Shown: positions 26,785-35,600, counted from the stretch's first letter. The stretch is 64,000 nucleotides of DNA from Streptomyces bacillaris (GCF_003268675.1 NZ_CP029378.1:6138001-6202000), one strand, 5' to 3'. Program-made: numbers and translations. The notes: generated from the sequence alone by a model not told the origin.

Positions 26785-27549
26785 TCAGTTGGGGTGGGTC
26801 GGGGCGCGGGTCAGGTCCGGTGCGGGCAGCGACGGGAGGTGGCGGATGACCGCGGTCTCCCGGCGCAGCAGCGTCAGCTCCTCGCGGAGCCGGGTCGCGG
26901 TGTCCGGGGCCTGGAGGAGGCGCTGCTTCGTGGGGGTGTCCAGGACGGTGGCCGCCGCGACCAGGTAGGAGACCACGGAGGGGTCGTCGGGCAGATCGGA
27001 GCCGGTGGAGAGCGAGCGTTCGCTCGCCCCGGCCAGCCGCTTCTGGTACGCGCGGAACGCCCGCAGGACGCCCTCCGCGAGCGCACCGGCCTCGTCCGCC
27101 TCGTCCTCGGCGGGCGGCTCCTCGGTGACCTCCTCGACCTCGGCGGTCAGATACGGGCCGCTCGTGTCGACCGAGAGCAGCCGCACCCGGGTCGTGCCGG
27201 TGGCCAGGATCTCGAAGCTGCCGTCCGCGCGCTCCCGGATGGTCGCCGCGTCGGCCACGCAGCCCACCCGGTGGAAGGTCTGGATCGGATCGGGGCCGAA
27301 GCCGTCGGCGGGGGCGCGCTCGGCGGGGGGCGGGGAGGCGACGGGGTCCGGCATGCCGGTGCCCGTCACGGCGGTCTCGCGGCCGTCGCGGATCGCGACC
27401 ACGACGAAGCGGCGAGGTTCGTCCTCGTCGCTCTTCAGCAGCTCCCGCATCATGGCGCGATACCGCTCCTCGAAGACGTTGAGCGGCAGGACGAGGCCGG
27501 GGAACAGCACCACGTTGAGCGGGAAAAGGGGAAGACGGGCGGTGGTCAC
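26785..27549 (-). CDS. LON substrate-binding (N-terminal) domain protein
   Basis: A 254-residue stand-alone LON N-terminal (PUA-like) domain without the AAA+ or protease parts. It starts LPLFPLNVVLFPGLVLPLNVFE, the family signature, and contains PDPIQTFHRVGCVADAATI and GTTRVRLL. Such proteins occur widely in actinobacteria with unknown partners; substrate recognition for proteolysis is an inference. The GTG at 27549 starts 5 bases after the upstream gene stop. Confidence 0.9.
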   Translation of the reverse strand: MTTARLPLFPLNVVLFPGLVLPLNVFEERYRAMMRELLKSDEDEPRRFVVVAIRDGRETAVTGTGMPDPVASPPPAERAPADGFGPDPIQTFHRVGCVADAATIRERADGSFEILATGTTRVRLLSVDTSGPYLTAEVEEVTEEPPAEDEADEAGALAEGVLRAFRAYQKRLAGASERSLSTGSDLPDDPSVVSYLVAAATVLDTPTKQRLLQAPDTATRLREELTLLRRETAVIRHLPSLPAPDLTRAPTHPN

Positions 27550-27554
27550 AACGC

Positions 27555-28583
27555 TCAAGCGTAATGGCCGCGCGGCCGTCCGCGGTCGGCCCGGTCGCGC
27601 AAGGGGGTCGCGGAGGCCACCTGGAGCCGTGCGCCGTCCCGCGCGTCGAGGAACCGGCCCAGGGCGTCGTCGGAGACCGAGGACCACGGGAACGACGTCG
27701 CGTGCTGCCCGATCAGCGTGAACTGGTCCAGCGCCTCGGCCCAGCGGCCCCGGGCGAGGAGCACGTAGGCGAGGAGGTTGCGGACCTCGGCGGGCCAGGG
27801 GTCGCCGGGCCGGTAGGCGGCCGACAGCCGGATGGCCGTGTCCGCCGCCGCGTCGATCCGCTCCTCCAGTACGGAGGTGGTGCGGCCGAGCGCCTGGGTG
27901 TCCAGGAGCAGGGCGAAGGCCGCCCGCACCGGAAGGGCCTGCACCAGGGAGTCCGGCAGGGCATCCTCCGCGGCCCGCTCGGCGAAGTCGAAGCACTCGC
28001 GGTGCGAGCCGTACCAGGCGGCGGAGAGATAGCGGAGCGCCGCCACATGGCAGCCGTAGTGGTGCGCGGAGCGCCGTACCGCCTGCTCCCACAGCGACTC
28101 GAAGGCGGTGTGCGTGGCGTGGCTGCCCCGGGCGTGGTCCAGGGCGAGCCGCCAGGGCACCGGGTCGCGCGGGTCCGCCTCGGCGGCGGCGGTGATCAGC
28201 GGGCCCACCTCGTGGAGCCGCTCGGCGCGGGCGGGCGACTCCCAGGCGCGGCGGACCGCCAGCTCCGCCTTGACCAGCAGGGCGTCGGGGTCGCGCGGGG
28301 CGGCGGCCAGCCAGTCGGTGAGCCAGCCGTCCCGGTGGCGGGCGAAGGTGGTGAGCCGGCCGAGATAGCGGTCGCGGTTCTCCCAGTCGGCGGCGTCCCG
28401 CGTGGTGGCGAGGAGTCCGGCGGCCGGTTCGTGGTCGCCGAGGGCGGCCGCCACCAGCGCCGGGGAGAGCCGCTCGTCGGGGGCGTCGAGCAGCACGGCG
28501 TCGTCCGCGGGCAGTCCGGCCGACAGCGGAGGGCTGTGCCGGAGCATGCGCGCGGTGCTGATGAGAGCGCGAAGGAAGGCCAT
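27555..28583 (-). CDS. Helical-repeat (TPR-like) protein of unknown function
   Basis: A protein of about 342 residues, Ala/Leu/Arg-rich with repeating amphipathic helices (for example LLAYVLLARGRWAEALDQF), suggesting TPR-like pairs; no signal peptide or membrane segment. Function is not recognised. Two ATGs are possible (28583, MAFLRALISTARML, or 28595); neither has a strong ribosome-binding site. It leads a minus-strand operon with the LON-domain gene and ybaK. Confidence 0.75.
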   Translation of the reverse strand: MAFLRALISTARMLRHSPPLSAGLPADDAVLLDAPDERLSPALVAAALGDHEPAAGLLATTRDAADWENRDRYLGRLTTFARHRDGWLTDWLAAAPRDPDALLVKAELAVRRAWESPARAERLHEVGPLITAAAEADPRDPVPWRLALDHARGSHATHTAFESLWEQAVRRSAHHYGCHVAALRYLSAAWYGSHRECFDFAERAAEDALPDSLVQALPVRAAFALLLDTQALGRTTSVLEERIDAAADTAIRLSAAYRPGDPWPAEVRNLLAYVLLARGRWAEALDQFTLIGQHATSFPWSSVSDDALGRFLDARDGARLQVASATPLRDRADRGRPRGHYA

Positions 28584-28814
28584 GGTGCAGACCATTGAAA
28601 AGCGCTGGTGAGGGCCGCGCCAGGGGTGCGCTGTGAAGCTTCTGTGCCGAGTGGATGGGTTGTACCGGGGCGGGTCAAGAAAGAGTAAAGGAAAGGGGTG
28701 GGGGTGGCTTGAATGTGACCCGGAGGTCACCGCCGACCCGTGGGCGAGGCCGCTCCCGAATCCCTCCGACGCCCCGGTCCCGGCTGTCCCGAGCCGTCCG
28801 ACCGGCCTCTCCCG
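28584..28814. other. Intergenic region with an A-rich tract and a GTGACC palindrome
   Basis: This gap between two minus-strand genes holds a purine-rich AAAGGAAAGGGG stretch near 28683-28700 and a palindrome GTGACC-CGGA-GGTCAC at 28715-28730. On the minus strand a TTGACC hexamer follows the purine tract. It probably carries the promoter of the 27555-28583 operon, but no element is certain. Confidence 0.4.
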
Positions 28815-30416
28815 TCACCCCCTGCGCAGCAGCCGCGAGGCCCCCGCGGCCACCGTCGTGGCCAATATCCACCCCACCAGCACCAGACCGGCCGCCGCCC
28901 ACTGCCAGCCGCCCTCCATCCGCCAGTAGCCGTCCTGGCCGAGGTTGATCACCGGGATCAGGAGGTCCAGCGCATAGAGCGCCGGGTTCCACAGCGGTGA
29001 CTCGTCGTCCTTGATCGGCGCCGGGTCGTACCGCGAGAACGCCGCCGTCCCCGCCGCCCACAGCACCGCCATCCACACCAGCGCCCGCCCAGGCCGGTAC
29101 CCGTACGCCACCGTCCAGTCCTGGAGGAACCCCCACGCCTTCGCGGCCGGCGGCAGCGTCTCCCGGCGCCGACGCTGCTTGGCCAGCAGCACCTCCCGCG
29201 CGTCCGCGTCCTCGCCGCTGCTGCGCAGCACCGTCGCGAGGCGCTCGTACGGCTCGGGGACGTACTCCGGGGTCGCCGCCGACACCCACTCCAGCCGCCG
29301 CGAGAGCGGGAAGTGGCCGTACGGGACGAGGTTCTCGTAGACGAAACCGCCCATCGCCAGACCGCCGGGCCCCGGCCAGCTGGTGGACAGGTCGATCAGG
29401 GTCACCACCTTCGCCCCGTTCAGCACGACCCGCCCCTCCTCCGGGCGTTCCGCGTTGAACCGCAGCTCCGGTGTGACGATCCGGCGCAGCGACAACTCCT
29501 CCTGCCGGGTCATCGCGAACCGGGCCTTGTGCAGGTCCACCGCGTCCCCGAACCGCCCGTCGTCCAGCCGCACCCCGCCCTTGCACTCGAAGATCTGCGA
29601 CCGGGTCCCGCGCGCCGGGGTCGGGGCGTAGACCACGCCGTACGGGGGGGTCGTGCCCTGGTTCCCCGTCTCGACGCTCACCCACGCCTCGGTCATGTAG
29701 AGCGTGCGCTCCACCGTCAGCTGCGGCGCGTTCAGCGCCCGCCGCTCCTCCGCCGCCCGCAGATGGCTGCCGCGCAGGCTCAGCGAACCGCCCACCTTCG
29801 CCCCGCGCAGGCTCAGCTCCCCGTGTGTCTCGATCATCTCGGCCTGGAGGTCCTGGGCCACCGACATGCCGTCCCCGACGAACGCCCTGCCGTGCCGGTC
29901 GGGCCCCACGCTCAACTGGTTGATCAGCAGATCCGTGCCGATCTGGGCGTCGGTGAGCCGGATGCCCCGGTCGATCCGGCAGCGCGGCAGATGCAGATCG
30001 CCCTCCGTGTGCAGCCGGGCCGCCTCCAGCCGGGGCAGCAGACACCCCACCAAGCGCAACGTCGTGAAGTGGCACTCCGGCAGCACCACCTCCTGCTCGA
30101 ACCGGCACCCCGTCAGCTCCACGTACGGCGAGACCCGCCCGCCCGCCAGGTCCAGCTTCCCGGTGATCCGCACCCCCCGGAGCTTGAGCGCCGCCACCCG
30201 GCCAGGCCGCGCCGGTGGCCCGCTCAGCAGCAGCCGCGCCACCGTGCGCGCGCCGACACTCCGCTCGGGCCCCCAGGTGTGCCGGGCGAACGGATCGTTG
30301 CGGGTGGGGTCGTAGGTGCGTAAGTCATAGGTGGTCCCGTTGCGGAAGGACTGCCACATGCCCAGCTCCGCTGCGCTGAGGCCGTCCGGGATGTCGCCTT
30401 CGTGCGGCTCGGTCAC
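28815..30416 (-). CDS. Pentapeptide-repeat-like membrane-associated protein
   Basis: A 533-residue protein, often labelled membrane-associated oxidoreductase in Streptomyces without visible support. Residues about 60-350 are a beta-helix-like series of short repeats (LRGVRITGKLDLAG, LTGCRFEQEVVL, LRGAKVGGSLSLRG, LRGSHLRA). Residues 390-460 are charged, and two membrane segments follow (about 448-468 and 505-525). No cofactor motif is seen. The GTG at 30416 follows GGAGGGAG. A TTA leucine codon at residue 32 (30321-30323) may make translation depend on the bldA tRNA. The promoter region is shared divergently with hisD. Confidence 0.75.
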   Translation of the reverse strand: MTEPHEGDIPDGLSAAELGMWQSFRNGTTYDLRTYDPTRNDPFARHTWGPERSVGARTVARLLLSGPPARPGRVAALKLRGVRITGKLDLAGGRVSPYVELTGCRFEQEVVLPECHFTTLRLVGCLLPRLEAARLHTEGDLHLPRCRIDRGIRLTDAQIGTDLLINQLSVGPDRHGRAFVGDGMSVAQDLQAEMIETHGELSLRGAKVGGSLSLRGSHLRAAEERRALNAPQLTVERTLYMTEAWVSVETGNQGTTPPYGVVYAPTPARGTRSQIFECKGGVRLDDGRFGDAVDLHKARFAMTRQEELSLRRIVTPELRFNAERPEEGRVVLNGAKVVTLIDLSTSWPGPGGLAMGGFVYENLVPYGHFPLSRRLEWVSAATPEYVPEPYERLATVLRSSGEDADAREVLLAKQRRRRETLPPAAKAWGFLQDWTVAYGYRPGRALVWMAVLWAAGTAAFSRYDPAPIKDDESPLWNPALYALDLLIPVINLGQDGYWRMEGGWQWAAAGLVLVGWILATTVAAGASRLLRRG

Positions 30417-30527
30417 GGCCGCTCCCTCCGTGCACACATGCTGTAGTCGTGTCTTTCCCTCTGCGTGACGGCGTGAAAGCTATCGGTCAGCAGTGACAAC
30501 AGGTGCGGCCGGAGTTGGCCGAGACAC

Positions 30528-30572
30528 GTATCAGCCGGCGATACGGGCGACCCATGTATCAGCCAGTGATAC
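30528..30572. promoter_or_regulatory. Two direct copies of a 17-bp palindromic site before hisD
   Basis: GTATC-N7-GATAC occurs at 30528-30544 and 30556-30572, each followed by GGGCGACC, so the unit is repeated with a 28-base period. If the hisD transcript begins at its GTG, the sites lie about 85 to 41 bases upstream. Paired palindromes on one helix face spacing are typical of repressor or activator operators. The regulator is unknown. Confidence 0.6.
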
Positions 30573-30600
30573 GGGCGACCGGGCGCCCGGAGCGGTCTGC

Positions 30601-30612
30601 GAGAATTGCGGT
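30601..30612 (+). promoter_or_regulatory. Candidate -10 element for a leaderless hisD transcript
   Basis: GAGAAT lies 7 bases before the hisD GTG and no Shine-Dalgarno sequence is present, the usual appearance of leaderless Streptomyces genes. This is inferred from sequence alone. Confidence 0.4.
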
Positions 30613-31935
30613 GTGATCTCTCGAATCGATCTGCGCGGCGACGCCCTCCCCGAGGGTGCTGCCCTGCGCGACCTGCTGCCCCGTGCCGAGTTCGACGTGG
30701 AAGCCGCCCTGGAGACGGTGCGGCCCATCTGCGAGGACGTACGCCATCGTGGCTCCGCGGCAGTGATCGAGTGGGGGGAGAAGTTCGACGGTGTCCGGAT
30801 CTCGTCGGTCCGGGTGCCCGCCGAGGCGCTGACGAAGGCCCTGGAGGAGCTGGACCCGGCCGTCCGCGCGGCCCTGGAGGAGTCGATCCGCCGCGCCCGC
30901 CTCGTCCACCGCGAGCAGCGCCGCACCACGCACACCACCCAGGTCGTCCCCGGCGGCACCGTCACCGAGAAGTGGGTCCCCGTCGAGCGCGTCGGGCTCT
31001 ACGTTCCCGGCGGCCGCTCGGTCTACCCCTCCTCCGTCGTGATGAACGTCGTCCCGGCCCAGGAGGCGGGTGTCGAGGGCGTCGCCGTGGCCTCCCCGCC
31101 GCAGAAGGACTTCGACGGCCTCCCGCACCCCACGATCCTCGCCGCCTGCGCCCTGCTCGGCGTGGACGAGGTGTACGCGGCGGGCGGCGCCCAGGCCGTC
31201 GCGATGTTCGCGTACGGCACCGAGGACTGCTCCCCGGTCAACCTGGTCACCGGCCCCGGCAACATCTACGTCGCCGCCGCCAAGCGCCTCCTCAAGGGCC
31301 GCATCGGCATCGACGCCGAGGCCGGGCCCACCGAGATCGCGATCCTCGCCGACGCCACCGCCGACCCGGTGCACGTCGCCGCCGACCTGATCAGCCAGGC
31401 CGAGCACGACCCGATGGCCGCCGCCGTCCTGGTCACCGACTCCGAGGAGCTGGCCGCCGCCACCGAGGCCGAGCTGGTCCCCCAGGTCGCCGCCACCAAG
31501 CACGTCAAGGACCGCATCGAGCCCGCGCTGGCCGGCCGCCAGTCCGCGATCGTCCTGGTCTCCTCGGTGGAGGACGGCCTCAAGGTCGTCGACGCGTACG
31601 GTGCCGAGCACCTGGAGATCCAGACCGCCGACGCCGCCGCCGTGGCCGACCGGGTCCGCAACGCCGGAGCGATCTTCGTCGGCCCCTGGGCCCCCGTCTC
31701 GCTGGGCGACTACTGCGCGGGCTCCAACCACGTCCTGCCCACCGGCGGCTGCGCCTGCCACTCCTCGGGCCTCTCCGTGCAGTCCTTCCTGCGCGGCATC
31801 CACATCGTCGACTACAGCCGCGACGCGCTCGCCGAGGTCACCCACCATGTGGTGACCCTCGCCGAGGCGGAGGACCTCCCCGCCCACGGCGCCGCGATGA
31901 AGGCACGGTTCGGCTGGAAGGTTCCGCAGCAGTGA
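30613..31935 (+). CDS. hisD: Histidinol dehydrogenase
   Basis: A 440-residue enzyme catalysing the last two steps of histidine synthesis, histidinol to histidine, with NAD and zinc. Diagnostic segments are VERVGLYVPGG, GPGNIYVAAAKRLL, GIDAEAGPTEI with DLISQAEHDP (catalytic and zinc residues), and YCAGSNHVLPTGG. The GTG at 30613 matches the usual N-terminus VISRIDLRG; an earlier in-frame start would translate the operator region. It heads the his operon, and its stop overlaps hisC (GTGA). Confidence 0.98.
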   Translation: MISRIDLRGDALPEGAALRDLLPRAEFDVEAALETVRPICEDVRHRGSAAVIEWGEKFDGVRISSVRVPAEALTKALEELDPAVRAALEESIRRARLVHREQRRTTHTTQVVPGGTVTEKWVPVERVGLYVPGGRSVYPSSVVMNVVPAQEAGVEGVAVASPPQKDFDGLPHPTILAACALLGVDEVYAAGGAQAVAMFAYGTEDCSPVNLVTGPGNIYVAAAKRLLKGRIGIDAEAGPTEIAILADATADPVHVAADLISQAEHDPMAAAVLVTDSEELAAATEAELVPQVAATKHVKDRIEPALAGRQSAIVLVSSVEDGLKVVDAYGAEHLEIQTADAAAVADRVRNAGAIFVGPWAPVSLGDYCAGSNHVLPTGGCACHSSGLSVQSFLRGIHIVDYSRDALAEVTHHVVTLAEAEDLPAHGAAMKARFGWKVPQQ

Positions 31936-33062
31936 CGTACGACAGCACCGCCCCCCGCAACCCCTGGGACGAACTCCCCATCCGGGACGAGCTTCGGGGC
32001 CAGTCCCCGTACGGAGCCCCCCAGCTCGACGTCCCCGTACGCCTCAACACCAACGAGAACCCGTACCCGCTCCCCGAGGCCCTGGTCGACCGCATCGCGG
32101 AGCGGGTCCGCGAGGCCGCCCGCGACCTCAACCGCTACCCCGACCGGGACGCGGTCGAGCTCCGCACCGAGCTGGCCCGCTACCTCACCCGCACCGCCGG
32201 GCACGAGGTGACGGCGGCCAACGTCTGGGCGGCCAACGGCTCCAACGAGGTCCTCCAGCAGCTGCTCCAGACCTTCGGCGGGCCCGGCCGCACCGCGATC
32301 GGCTTCGAACCCTCGTACTCGATGCACGCCCTCATCTCGCGCGGCACCGGCACCGGCTGGATCTCCGGCCCGCGCGGCGAGGACTTCACCATCGACGTGG
32401 CGGCCGCCCGCGCCGCCATCGCCGAGCACCGCCCCGAGGTCGTCTTCATCACCTCGCCCAACAACCCCACCGGCACCGCCGTCGACGCCGAGACCGTCCT
32501 CGCCCTCTACGACGCCGCGCAGGCCGCCGGTCCTTCGATCGTCGTCGTCGACGAGGCGTACGGAGAGTTCAGCCACCGCCCCTCGCTGCTCCCGCTGATC
32601 GAGGGCCGCCGCGACCTGATCGTCTCCCGGACCATGTCCAAGGCGTTCGGCGCGGCCGGGCTGCGCCTGGGCTACCTCGCCGCCGACCCCGCCGTGGTCG
32701 ACGCGGTCCAGCTGGTGCGGCTGCCGTACCACCTCTCCTCCATCACCCAGGCCACCGCGCTCGCCGCCCTGGAGCACACCGATACGCTGCTGGGGTACGT
32801 CGCGCAGCTCAAGGGCGAGCGCGACCGGCTGGTGGCCGAGCTGCGGGCCATCGGCTACGAGGTCACCGAGTCGGACGCCAACTTCGTCCAGTTCGGCCGC
32901 TTCGACGACAGCCACGCCGTCTGGCAGCGGATCCTCGACCGGGGCGTCCTGGTCCGGGACAACGGCGTACCGGGATGGCTGCGGGTCACCGCAGGAACCC
33001 CGGCCGAGAACGACGCGTTCCTCGATGCGGTACGCGAACTCAAGAAGGAGCACGACGCATGA
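31932..33062 (+). CDS. hisC: Histidinol-phosphate aminotransferase
   Basis: A 376-residue PLP aminotransferase (fold type I) converting imidazole-acetol phosphate to histidinol phosphate. It shows LNTNENPYP, SPNNPTGTA, the VDEAYGEF acid, and the PLP lysine in SRTMSKAFGAAGLRLGY. The GTG start overlaps the hisD stop and the stop overlaps hisB (ATGA), so it is coupled on both sides. Confidence 0.97.
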   Translation: MTYDSTAPRNPWDELPIRDELRGQSPYGAPQLDVPVRLNTNENPYPLPEALVDRIAERVREAARDLNRYPDRDAVELRTELARYLTRTAGHEVTAANVWAANGSNEVLQQLLQTFGGPGRTAIGFEPSYSMHALISRGTGTGWISGPRGEDFTIDVAAARAAIAEHRPEVVFITSPNNPTGTAVDAETVLALYDAAQAAGPSIVVVDEAYGEFSHRPSLLPLIEGRRDLIVSRTMSKAFGAAGLRLGYLAADPAVVDAVQLVRLPYHLSSITQATALAALEHTDTLLGYVAQLKGERDRLVAELRAIGYEVTESDANFVQFGRFDDSHAVWQRILDRGVLVRDNGVPGWLRVTAGTPAENDAFLDAVRELKKEHDA

Positions 33063-33655
33063 GCCCCCGCGTAGGCCGCGTGGAACGCACCACCAAGGAA
33101 ACGTCCGTACTGGTCGAGATCAACCTCGACGGCAGCGGAAAGGTCGATGTCGCCACCGGGGTCGGCTTCTACGACCACATGCTCGACCAGCTCGGCCGCC
33201 ACGGCCTCTTCGACCTCACGGTCAAGACCGAGGGCGACCTGCACATCGACACCCACCACACCATCGAGGACACCGCCCTCGCGCTCGGCGCCGCCTTCAA
33301 GCAGGCCCTCGGCGACAAGGTCGGCATCTACCGCTTCGGCAACTGCACCGTCCCGCTGGACGAGTCGCTCGCCCAGGTCACCGTCGACCTCTCCGGCCGC
33401 CCGTACCTGATCCACACCGAGCCGGAGAACATGGCCCCGATGATCGGGACCTACGACACGACGATGACCCGGCACATCTTCGAGTCCTTCGTCGCCCAGG
33501 CCCAGGTGGCCCTGCACATCCACGTCCCGTACGGGCGCAACGCCCACCACATCGTGGAGTGCCAGTTCAAGGCGCTCGCCCGCGCCCTGCGGTACGCCTC
33601 CGAGCGTGACCCGCGCGCCGCCGGCATCCTGCCCTCCACGAAGGGCGCCCTGTGA
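33059..33655 (+). CDS. hisB: Imidazoleglycerol-phosphate dehydratase
   Basis: A 198-residue monofunctional IGP dehydratase (no fused histidinol phosphatase). Metal-binding histidine motifs are visible: GFYDHMLDQLGRHG, DTHHTIEDTA and GRNAHHIVECQFKA. It makes imidazole-acetol phosphate. The ATG overlaps hisC, and the stop overlaps a small membrane-protein gene. Confidence 0.97.
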   Translation: MSPRVGRVERTTKETSVLVEINLDGSGKVDVATGVGFYDHMLDQLGRHGLFDLTVKTEGDLHIDTHHTIEDTALALGAAFKQALGDKVGIYRFGNCTVPLDESLAQVTVDLSGRPYLIHTEPENMAPMIGTYDTTMTRHIFESFVAQAQVALHIHVPYGRNAHHIVECQFKALARALRYASERDPRAAGILPSTKGAL

Positions 33656-33819
33656 CCGGCCTCAGCACCCTCCTGATCGTCGTCGGCCTCTTCCTGGCCG
33701 GTGGCGTCTACTCCTTCTCGAAGCAGGGGATGCCCAAGGGCGTCATCGTGCTGCTGTCGATCGGCTCCGTGATGTGCCTGGTGGCGGGCATCCTGCGGAT
33801 CCAGGGCCTGTGGGACTGA
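33652..33819 (+). CDS. Small two-helix membrane protein inside the his operon
   Basis: A 55-residue protein with two hydrophobic segments (LSTLLIVVGLFLAGGVYSF, residues 4-22, and VIVLLSIGSVMCLVAGIL, about 31-48) joined by SKQGMPKG. The GTG overlaps the hisB stop by 4 bases, and hisH starts 10 bases after its stop. Tight coupling supports real translation. Its role is unknown; no histidine enzyme activity is expected. Confidence 0.85.
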   Translation: MTGLSTLLIVVGLFLAGGVYSFSKQGMPKGVIVLLSIGSVMCLVAGILRIQGLWD

Positions 33820-33829
33820 GGGACGGACC

Positions 33830-34471
33830 ATGACTGACACCAAGAAGGTCGTCGTCTTCGACTACGGCTTCGGCAACGTCCGCTCCGCCGAACGGGCCCT
33901 CGCCCATGTCGGCGCGGACGTCGAGATCACCCGCGACTACGAGCGCGCGATGAACGCCGACGGGCTGCTCGTCCCCGGCGTCGGCGCGTTCTCCGCCTGC
34001 ATGGAGGGGCTCAAGCGGGCCCGCGGCGACTGGATCATCGGCCGCAGGCTCTCCGGCGGACGCCCCGTGATGGGGATCTGCGTCGGGATGCAGATCCTCT
34101 TCGAGAAGGGCATCGAGCACGGCGTGGAGACCGAGGGCCTGGACGAATGGCCGGGTACGGTCGGCCCCCTGAAGGCAGACGTCGTCCCGCACATGGGGTG
34201 GAACACGGTGGAGGCCCCCGAGGACTCCCGGCTCTTCGCGGGCCTGGACCCCGAGGCCCGCTTCTACTTCGTGCACTCCTACGCGGCGCACGACTGGTCC
34301 CTCGAGATCACCAACGCCAAGATCCGTGCCCCCAAGGTCACTTGGGCCACGCACGGCGAACGGTTCGTGGCCGCCGTGGAGAACGGCGCGCTCTGGGCCA
34401 CCCAGTTCCACCCCGAGAAGTCCGGCGATGCCGGCGCCCAGCTGCTGACCAACTGGATCGAGACGCTGTAA
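33830..34471 (+). CDS. hisH: Imidazole glycerol phosphate synthase, glutaminase subunit
   Basis: A 213-residue class I glutamine amidotransferase. The nucleophile is C84 in MGICVGMQ and the His-Glu pair is in TQFHPEKSG. With HisF it forms IGP and AICAR from PRFAR. GAGGGACGGACC precedes the ATG. The stop TAA shares its last base with the priA ATG. Confidence 0.97.
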   Translation: MTDTKKVVVFDYGFGNVRSAERALAHVGADVEITRDYERAMNADGLLVPGVGAFSACMEGLKRARGDWIIGRRLSGGRPVMGICVGMQILFEKGIEHGVETEGLDEWPGTVGPLKADVVPHMGWNTVEAPEDSRLFAGLDPEARFYFVHSYAAHDWSLEITNAKIRAPKVTWATHGERFVAAVENGALWATQFHPEKSGDAGAQLLTNWIETL

Positions 34472-35196
34472 TGCCGAAGCTTGAACTGCTCCCCGCCGTC
34501 GACGTCCGTGACGGCCAGGCCGTCCGCCTCGTCCACGGCGAGTCCGGCTCCGAGACCTCCTACGGCTCCCCGCTGGAGGCCGCCCTCGCCTGGCAGTCCG
34601 CCGGGGCCGAGTGGCTGCACCTCGTCGACCTGGACGCCGCCTTCGGCACCGGGGACAACCGGGACGTGATCGCCGAGGTCACCGGCGCCATGGACATCAA
34701 GGTCGAGCTGTCCGGCGGCATCCGCGACGACGCCTCGCTGGAGGCCGCCCTCGCCACCGGCTGCCGCCGCGTCAACCTCGGCACCGCCGCCCTGGAGTCC
34801 CCGGAGTGGGTCGCCAAGGTCATCGCGGAGCACGGCGACAAGATCGCCGTCGGCCTCGACGTCCGGGGCACCACCCTGCGCGGCCGCGGCTGGACCCGCG
34901 ACGGCGGCGACCTCTACGAGACGCTGGCCCGCCTGGACGCCGAGGGCTGCGCGCGGTACGTCGTCACGGACATCGCCAAGGACGGCACCCTCCAGGGCCC
35001 GAACCTCGGCCTCCTGCGGGACGTCTGCGCCGTCACCGACCGCCCGGTCGTCGCCTCCGGCGGGGTCTCCTCGCTGGACGACCTCCGCGCGATCTCCCTC
35101 CTCGTCCCCGAAGGCGTCGAGGGCGCGATCGTCGGCAAGGCGCTGTACGCGAAGGCGTTCACGCTGGAAGAGGCGCTCAAGGCGGTCGCCGTATGA
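34471..35196 (+). CDS. priA: Bifunctional HisA/TrpF isomerase PriA
   Basis: A 241-residue (beta/alpha)8 isomerase. D11 (AVDVRDG) and D130 (GLDVRG) are the general acid/base pair, and phosphate-binding loops GGIR and ASGGVSS are present. In Streptomyces and Mycobacterium this protein, PriA, serves both histidine (ProFAR isomerase) and tryptophan (PRA isomerase) synthesis. No separate trpF occurs beside the trp genes in this window, which fits. It overlaps hisH by one base and ridA by four. Confidence 0.95.
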   Translation: MPKLELLPAVDVRDGQAVRLVHGESGSETSYGSPLEAALAWQSAGAEWLHLVDLDAAFGTGDNRDVIAEVTGAMDIKVELSGGIRDDASLEAALATGCRRVNLGTAALESPEWVAKVIAEHGDKIAVGLDVRGTTLRGRGWTRDGGDLYETLARLDAEGCARYVVTDIAKDGTLQGPNLGLLRDVCAVTDRPVVASGGVSSLDDLRAISLLVPEGVEGAIVGKALYAKAFTLEEALKAVAV

Positions 35197-35600
35197 CGGA
35201 CGCCTCGTCCGCTGTGCGCCGGATCTCCACCGGTGCCCCCTGGGAGGAGAAGTTCGGCTACTCCCGCGCGGTCGAACTCCCGGGCGGCCTCGTCCTGGTG
35301 TCCGGCTGCACCTCCGTGGTGAACGGCCAGATCGCCGCCGGCTCCCCGTACGAGCAGGCCATCACCTCCTTCGACGTCGCCTTCGCGGCGCTGGAGCAGG
35401 TGGGCCTGGGCCGCGAGGACGTCGTCCGTACGCGGATGTACATCACCCACGCCCGGGACGTGGACGAGGTCGGCCGCGCCCACAAGGAGCTGTTCGACGC
35501 CGTACGCCCCGCCGCCACGATGATCATCGTGTCCGGATTCGTCGACCCGAGCCTGGTCGTCGAGGTCGAGGTCGAGGCCTACCGAGGAGGCGCGAAGTGA
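35193..35600 (+). CDS. RidA family protein within the his operon
   Basis: A 135-residue RidA/YjgF-type protein. Family residues include the SGCTS core, the VRTRMYITH segment carrying the conserved Arg, and a C-terminal VEVEVEAYR. RidA hydrolyses reactive enamines/imines such as 2-aminoacrylate; the N-terminus here is diverged, so the exact substrate is open. It is coupled to priA (ATGA) and hisF (GTGA). PLP enzymes such as HisC or TrpB could be a source of such intermediates. Confidence 0.88.
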   Translation: MTDASSAVRRISTGAPWEEKFGYSRAVELPGGLVLVSGCTSVVNGQIAAGSPYEQAITSFDVAFAALEQVGLGREDVVRTRMYITHARDVDEVGRAHKELFDAVRPAATMIIVSGFVDPSLVVEVEVEAYRGGAK

